A stretch of 64,000 nucleotides of DNA. Origin: Cyclina sinensis (lineage: Eukaryota > Mollusca > Bivalvia > Venerida > Veneridae). Position 1 is the first letter of the stretch. Every line of letters begins with the position of its first letter. The position numbers and the translations under genes are program-made. Under the pieces are notes generated by a model. It saw nothing but the letters and a program-made list of their open reading frames with translations, did not search any database and had not been told where the DNA came from. Location of the stretch: positions 3,714,206 through 3,778,205 of the forward strand of contig JAAONU010000018.1 in assembly GCA_012932295.1 (NCBI GenBank), in the 5' to 3' direction. Of the stretch, positions 50,101 to 59,367 are shown in pieces.

Positions 50101-53100
50101 AAGAAATGAAGGAATGTACTAGAGAACGATACAAACTTTTGATGTAACTAAAAATGACCATAAATTAAGTATATTTGAACAGAATGCAGCGATAAGAGGA
50201 CATACGACTATTCCTGTACATTTGTTATACCACACGACATCAACATTTTACCAAAGGACATACGACTATATTTTATATCTGTACATTCGTTACACCACAC
50301 ATTATCAACATTGTACCAAAGGACATACGACTATATCTTATATTTGTACATTTGTTATACCACACAATATCAACATTGTACCAAAGGACATACGACTATA
50401 TATTATATCAGTACATTCGTTATACCACACGATATCAACTTTGTACCAAAGGACATACGACTATATCTTATATCTGTACATTTATTATACCACACAATGT
50501 CAACATTGTACCACAGGACACAAAGGACATACGACTATATCTTATATATGTACATTCTTTATACCACACAATATCAACATTGTACCAAAGGACATATGGC
50601 TGTGTCTGTACATTCGTTATACCACACCATATCAACATTGTACAAAAGGACATATGACTGTGTCTGTACATTCGTTATACCACACCATATCAGCATTGTA
50701 CAATGGACATATAACTGTGTCTGTACATTTGTTATACCACACCATATCCACATTGAGCAAAAGGACATATAACTGTGTCTGTACATTCGTTATACCACAC
50801 CATATCCACATTGTACAAAAGGACATATTACTGTGTCTGTTCACCCGTTATACCACACCATATCCACATTGTACAAAAGGACATATAACTGTGTCTGTAC
50901 ATTCGTTATACCACACCATATCCACATTGTACAAAAGGACATATAACTGTGTCTGTACATTCGTTATACCACACCATATCCACATTGTACAAAAGGACAT
51001 ATAACTGTGTCTGTACATTCGTTATACCACACCATATCCACATTGTACAAAAAGACATATTACTGTGTCTGTTCACCCGTTATACCACACCATATCCACA
51101 TTGTACAAAAGGACATATAACTGTGTCTGTACATTCGTTATACTACACCATATCCACATTGTACAAAAGGACATATAACTGTGTCTGTACATTCGTTATA
51201 CAACACCATATCCACATTGTTCAAAAGGACATATAACTGTGTCTGTACATTCGTTATACCACACCATATCCATATTGTACAAAAGGACATATAACTGTGT
51301 CTGTACATTCGTTATACCACACCATATCCACATTGTACAAAAGGACATATAACTGCGTCTGTACATTCGTTATACCACACCATATCAACATTGTACCAAA
51401 GGACATATAACCGTGTCTGTACATGTGTTATACCACACCATATCCACATTTTACTAAATGACAAACGACTATGTCTGTACATTTGTTACACCACACCATA
51501 TCAACATTGTGCCAAATTCATATAATGCGACAATTATTGGCATGACGACTTTATTCGGCATGCATATTTGTATTGATGACGTCAATCTTTGGTTTTCTGG
51601 AATCAGGATAAAATCGAGATAAGTTAAATTTCGTTAATTTAACTCATAAAATTCTCCTTATAAACAGTTATCCCTTTTCAAAATCACAGACAAGTTAGGC
51701 TACAGCTGCTTTGCCACCTTTAATTTCTGAAGATTTTATAGATTGTATATAATCATAAATGTCAAACTTCTTTTTGTTACCTGTATTTTTATGCAATTTT
51801 TGTGTTTATGACTTGTATATTGAACATTTATGTTCAAACATATTTCTATGTCCTTTTGTCTTTTGCGGCAAAAAATATTTCTATTTAATTTCAGGTGATA
51901 TCGGAGACCGCTTTAAAAGATGCCAAGAAACTGGTGCTCAATGCCTTTGACGAGAACAACGATGGACGCATAGATATTGCCGAGGTTAGTGGATGCAATT
52001 GCTGCAATACTTATACGACTCGCTATTTGCTAAACGAAATTATATACTTATCATAAATATATATACTCATTTGCAGCGCTAAATGAATGATATTAATTAA
52101 AAATGTATATATACAACGGCACTGAAAAGGAAAAGGAATTCAATTAGCCTAGACACATCAAACTGACTGTATATTATATTTGTACATTGAAGCCATCCAC
52201 AATACACGTACTATGATTCCTTTTTTATACATATTTCAATTACACTTGTCATTCTTCTAACTAAAAGTGATTGGTTGAAATTTCAGCTTGCTCAAATACT
52301 TCCAATGGAGGAAAACTTCTTGCTGCTCTTTAGAAGAGATCATCCTTTAGAATCTAGTGTTGAGTTTATGAAGGTAAATGCTTTGTTCATTGATGTTAAT
52401 GCTTGATTCCTATCCCACGCAGTACCATTAAAACAAAGTAAGTTGATCCTTTTTCTCAGCAATAAAAACAATAAAAAAAAATATTTTTCGCTTCCTTGTG
52501 GTACATATGGAGACTGAAGAACTGAAGAAACCAGTTTCAATAAAGGGACGCTGTTGTTTTTTTATTGCCAATACAAGTGAAGAAGAGTTATAAAATGGCA
52601 CGTGTACTCCCTTAACTATCAGCTAGCTTTAATGTCGACGTGTTAGAGTGTCCACTTTTTGAGTGTACAGTGTTACAGTGGGAAAAAAAGCTTTGTGTAT
52701 GTTCCATTTCAAACCGAATGTTCTTATATGATTTGTTTTTGATATTGAAGGTACGTTCTATCACTGCTAGTGCACCCTTGGAATTCAATTTACTTTTAGG
52801 AATTTTATTGTTTGCATGTTCGCCTACATTTTTACTGATCATGTGCAACAAGAATTGACAAAGTTTGTTTGTTTGTTTGTTGTTTTTTTTATCAAGAATT
52901 TTTAATACAATCATGACATTACATAGTTAAAGTATCTCTTTGTATTTCTTCACCAAAGACGTTCTTAGGGTGCCTGGCAGGTTTATAAACAAAGTAGAAA
53001 ACGAAGTATTTTAATACAGATACAAATTGTCAATGTAAACTTTATCAAGCTATAGAGAAATAGTAATTAGACGTGATGTGCTTGACATTGCCTGTATAAT

Positions 53101-56100
53101 TATGTTACAGAGGACATGAACCATCTTGTCAAACACTAGTGCATAATAACTGTAAATATAAACTATTGACATAATTTAAAGAAAATGCTGCAAAATAGCA
53201 GGTATATATGTTCTTGATATTTCAAGTAACTGTTATTTTGTACTTTGACAGAATTAATTATACACAGCAAATTTGTAAAAGGGTTCTTAGAATTACTTAA
53301 TTTCTTATTTATAGTATATACAATTTTGATGATTATCTTTTGTCAAATTTTAATATTTTTGTTTCTATTTTTAGATTTGGAGGGAATATGACACTGATCA
53401 TAGTGGTTATATTGAGGCAGACGAACTCAAGGTAAACTAAGCAACTTTTTTATTTTGGATTGTTCCGAACAAGTAAAACGAAATTCTTCAAAACCTGAGC
53501 GCAACCAGAAATATCCCGTTTCACATCCATACATATTTTCAAACTTTATCACTCGCACGTGTTTGTCTACCAGGACGCTTCATCTCTAGTTTTATACCTT
53601 TTTTATTTCTGAAATATGTAAGGTCTTATAGAAACATGCAGTTGTTTATGATAGACATCGTTAATTTTATATTTCTGTTTTCAGAAATTCTTGCATGATC
53701 TTCTTAAATCTTCCAAGAAAAACACAGAGGTCTCTGAGGAGCAGCTGATTGTCTACGCCGATACAATGGTATGCAACATCTTAAAATGTCAAATGCCGGT
53801 TGATTTTTAGACATTGATATAAGAACCAGGTGCTGTGTTTTAATGAAATGCAGACAAAAATATGTTTATGCAACTTGATTGTGAATCACTTGTGTCTCAT
53901 GAGACATCGGAGTATATCAATTCACTCGCAATCTTAACATATTCACTTTGTTTCTTCCTCGCAAACATGTCAAGCTATGCGTGGTTTTAACAAATTACGT
54001 TAGATGATATAATTTCATCTGATGCCTTTAAAGCTATGATATTTATCATATTATGGCATAAAATCTTGATACATATTTTCTCTTGTGAACTCCTGACAGT
54101 ATCGTTATACTGAACATAAGGCTTATGCATCTCAATATGGTTATCTATATAGAAAATAATTTCCTTCAGACATGATTATCTGAAAAGACTCCCAGTTAAA
54201 TGTTCAATGCAAATTGTCTTCAGATAATGAATCACATAGCTTGAACCGTATTGCACTAGGGTATCCTTAGATTTCTGATAAATGCCATATTACCGCATCG
54301 CTTAAAATGACGATTAAATAATCTTATGTGAAGCTATATTATACCTGAACAGCAACACTCTCGTAAGTAAAGCTTGCATAACTTTATCACGGAATATACC
54401 TTAACTAAGGTTCATCTCCTGGTGTATTTATGGCATTTATTTGAGCAATAAGACCGTGAATGAATTTTGAACATACCAAAATAAGAAAAAGTGTCTTAAT
54501 ACGATTGTTTTTAACTTAGAAAATTTCTGTCTCAGATACGTTGATTGGTTTATCTGAAATGACGCCAAATCATCTTTTCGCAGTTAAAATATGTTTAATG
54601 AGATACAATTTTACTGACCCGTGACTTAGGTGTACTTTGGTTTGTACTTCTTCTCAACTTATACAGATCGTGCGAAAATTAAAAAGTACTGCAAAACGAA
54701 AGCTCTGAAACTATTTTTTTTTCCGTAGACGATTTTATTATACTGTATGGGGAAAACAAAATGCACCTACTGTTATATAGCGTTTTATAGACATTGCTGG
54801 TTAATTGTCTAGAGGCATAGCTTGTTTAATCTAGCTTCTGAAAGATGTTTTCGTTTTGTCGAGATCATCAAGAGTAATTTATGTAATAAATTAGACCAAA
54901 CGAAATCGTTCGCCACACATTGTCTATAGAAAATGATAAAATACGAACTCTCCTCATTCAAATGATACTGATATATCATTCAGTCGCCTGACTATTTCTT
55001 ATCATTATGTGGCCAAAGGCTGAAAATAATTTCCTTTTTTTAAATCACTTCTTTTACATAGTGTAACAGAATTCCTGTTTTGAAGCGTCGTATTAATCTT
55101 AATCTGGTTGATTTCATTGGCATCAGCATCAAACTCATTGTAATTAGGGCAGATACAAACAAAGTCATGCTATTTATTCAGAATTTGTAAACAATTCCCC
55201 GCACTGTAAATACAAACGGTATATCAAGAAGCAAACAATAAGCCCCCAAAGTCAGTGGTAACTTATTACACTCTCTCTGATGCATGTTCATAATCAGCAT
55301 TGAGTTAATGAAAAGGTCAATACAACAAAATTCGTATTTGGCTGAGTATTCTGGTCATATTACAAAGAACTTGACTGATGGCAACAGTTGAGGTAGTATT
55401 GAACGTCCTTTTCACCTGTTCACTAAATATTGAATGGATTTGATTTAATGTCGTCGTACGTCTTCGTTTTACATCGGCCGGGAAACAAGTTCTTGTTCAT
55501 GTACTTCATTAAAACAGCTGGCCTCAAACTGATCTGTGATAAACAACAAAAGTTTAAATATGCAAAACAACACAGAATTTGATATATCCATTTGCCTTTG
55601 ATATTTTAATATGTAAATGTACTTAATATCAAATTATTGATTTTTGTTCTTTTGTCTTTTCCAGTTGCAGTTGTTTGACAGGAATCGCGACGGGAAACTG
55701 CAGTTCAGTGAAATGGCAAAGTATGTTTAATTTGCAAATCTGCTACGCCACCATTGACAGCTAGTATTTTGAATAATTAAGAAGTCTAGATAAGCATAAA
55801 TAATACTTAAATTCAGTTCTGTCAACGCCTTATTTCATGTCTACTACTCAAGATATTTTACGCGAATTACTTTGTGTAAGTATGTAAATAGGACTTTTCA
55901 GAGTCTTATAAGTAAAACACTTCAGTATTAATAATTACCAAATATATAATCTTAATTTATATTTATTTATTTCAGTAATTCCAGCATATGATGGCATAAA
56001 TAAATTATGTAAAAATTCAAATAGTACACAAAAATATACCAGGCTTGATGTCGTAACTTAAGATAACATAAAAAAGAGGATTTGAATCCACTTATTTTCA

Positions 56101-59100
56101 CTGTGTTTCGTATTTAATGATGGTATGACCTATCAAGGTACAACCTGTTAAATTGAATTAAGCCGTAATTACAGGGAATAAAACTTAAATTGTGTTTAAC
56201 ATATTACATCTAAATGTGCGAAAATGAATTAATAAATGTATTTTATGATCCTCTGAATTACCTGGACAGAGATGGTTGACGAACAGGTGACATAATGTTT
56301 ACGTTTTTGTTGACGTTGCTCCGTCTGTCATAAAACAACACAGTTTGAAAGTATACCCATATAAACTTTAGATTTTAAAATTAACTGTTCATATTGATTG
56401 AAATATGTTTAATGAATATAAAAACGTTAAAGTTACATAACTTTCCTGTAATGTAGTGGAATCTTTTACGATTTATTTCAGATTGCTACCAGTGAAAGAG
56501 AACTTCCTCTGCAGGCCGATATTCAAGGTTGGTTCGGTAAAATATGCTTTTATGCTCTGTCTGCCTGTACGGTATAGTAACAACTTTCTTCTATATTTTC
56601 GTCTGCTCTCAGTTTTATTTCTGTAACAACTACGTACGTATGTACTTTTTTCTGTCTGCTTAAAGACTGTGAAATCCATCTTTTAAAATTATTTCTGTCC
56701 ATTTCTCAGTAAATTTGGAAAAGATATGTTTAAGAATGTAAGCAAGTTATCTTTCTTTTAGCATTTCCCTTCCAGGTGATTTTCGTATTCGTCTTAACCG
56801 TTAAAAGTCTTTGAAAATCCTAAAGTAAGCGAGGCCTCATTTGCTATATAGGTTGAACTATTGACATACTGGGTTGGAATTGCAGGACCTGGTATGAAGT
56901 TTCAAGGTGTAAGGCTTATTCAGACACATCATAGTCTTAAAGAATGATGTGAAATTCTAACATAAGGCCCTCAATGACATTCAGAAATTCTAATTTTTAA
57001 ACATCAGTGACATTAAAATGAATGTGAAACCTTTCGGGCAACAGAGGTTTCGGCCAGAACGTTTCGGACAATGAGCGTTCTAGACTAGGACATTTCGGAC
57101 AACAGACGTTTCGGCGAAATAGAAAATGAAAAAATACTTTAAACTTAAAACTACAAAAAAAGAAGAAAATTTAAGTCACCTAAATACTTTTTCCACAATA
57201 TCTGTTTCTACGGTGACAATTGTTGATTTTTATATCAAAATTGGTTTTCAAACAGAAAACATAAGAAAAAAACATTTTGCAATAAAACAACAGCTTTATC
57301 AAACTAGTAATTATTTACTATTCCGGGGCATTAAGCACAAATAAGCACATATAAATGTTATATGAATGATATGTAAAATAAGTGATGATGAAGATGCTCA
57401 CGATTTGTTTTTCAAAATCTTAAAAGAGTTGTTTTTATATAAAAAAAAATTTGGTATATAATCTAGATTGTCTCACATATATTGAAGTTTTCTTAACTAG
57501 TTATTACCAATAATTAGAGTCATTAAGCTTAATTGTTAAAACAATATTGAAGTACATCACTTTGTTTCTATAATAATAAGAAAATAATTTGTTAATCTGG
57601 AATACTTTACTTCATTTTTATTGTAACAAAAACATATACGAATTGCCCGCCTTTTCAACGTTCTAATCCGAAACGTCCGTTGACCAAAATGTCCGTCGAC
57701 CCATTAAAATCATTCTCTCTTCCCTGGTTTATGTTGTTAGTTATTGTCAATAAATTCTAGTTAACGATTTATCCCCTATATGCTAGGTCTAAAAGAAGTC
57801 CGTCATTTCTTTCGACAAAAATATAAATGAAAGTCTAAATATAAACTGTTTGAATCTGCATTATATTTTTTAGGCATTTATGAGAAACTTTTTTAGAGAG
57901 AATAATGTCTGTCAAATAGTGATAAAAGGAGTTAGCAATTTAACCTCTTTGCAGTATAGCAGAAAAATCCCTTGGTCCAATATCCAGTATTAGAAACAGA
58001 ACATAGTATCAGATAGTATCAAAGATATACTAAGAGATAGTATTCCAAACTGGTCTAAAACTATTGGTTGTCCTGTTTTAAGACTTGTCGTTAACTGTAT
58101 GCTTACTCGAATTTATTCAAGTCTACTTTAAATGTTTAGTTGACAGCTATTCTATTTTATGCTAGAATATAGAGGAAGCCATTTAAACTGTATAAAATCA
58201 ACGAAATTTGTCTACTTATATAATGAACATATGGTTTCAAATTCAGAGAAGATCAGGCGGTTGGTATGCGGTAAGTGTCAATTAAATGCTTGTTAACAGG
58301 TATATGCATTTTTATACTCCTCCAGGTAAAATTTAAAAGTTTCTTTGGGATTTTATTTTAAAAAATATTCCCTTCTCTAGGCGGGATAGTGGTCAAATCG
58401 TTTACATTATGTATGTATATATTATGTAATATTTTATTTCATTATGTTAAAACCGATAGTTTTATATCCCGGTTCCTATTACATGTGCTTTATAGATTAA
58501 AAGCAATTAATTAAATGTTTTGTTATGTCATCTTTGACCAAAGATTCCCTAATGTGTTTTAGCTGTAGATTTTTCATCAATTTTTTCTTCAAATATAGTT
58601 TGCAACTTCTTTGAAAACGAAGTGGACATTATATTTAACAAATATCGTTCATAATTTTATTTTGATATTTCTAATATGCATTGAGTCGCAGCTTTTCAAA
58701 CAGTTTTAAGTTCACACCGTTATTGACTAACATATTTCTATATCAGGCAATACTATTTCCCATCATGATTGTTTTCTTATAAATTGTTTATATATGTAAC
58801 AATATTTATGCACCGGTGAGAGGGAGTGATTTAAGTATATAAACTGTAACCATCTGTTTGTCATAAAAGTATAACAAATGGGCAGAGTTAATAAGCTTAA
58901 CTATTTGATACATTTATCAAAAACTTGCTTCTGGTGTATACTGTTTAGAATTATCAGAATCACATTAAGTTACCTTTTGAATTGAATTGTTTTCACATAT
59001 ATATCATGCTTGCGTAACGAAGTCCATTTTAAGATACAGATACCTACGATACTATGTTTGCCAAGCCTGAAATCATGAGTAAGCATTAGGACTATAAGAA

Positions 59101-59296
59101 TACTGTTAAAAAAATCTACTAATGATTATTTCAGGGATGCAGTAAACTGTCGTCTGACGACATAGACAGGGTATTTAATTTGTATGACGTGGTGAGATGT
59201 TGATTCATTGTATAACCCTACTTTACTTCGTTTAAGTTATCAGACTTACTGTCGAAATATTGTTTCTACTGATAAATCTTACTGGAATTTCATGAA

Positions 59297-59367
<71 letters not shown>

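Noticed and set aside
50222..51004. 260-codon plus-strand open frame
   Set aside because: It is a translation of the 58/65-bp minisatellite, which lacks stops in all three plus-strand frames. No domain or splice context supports it.
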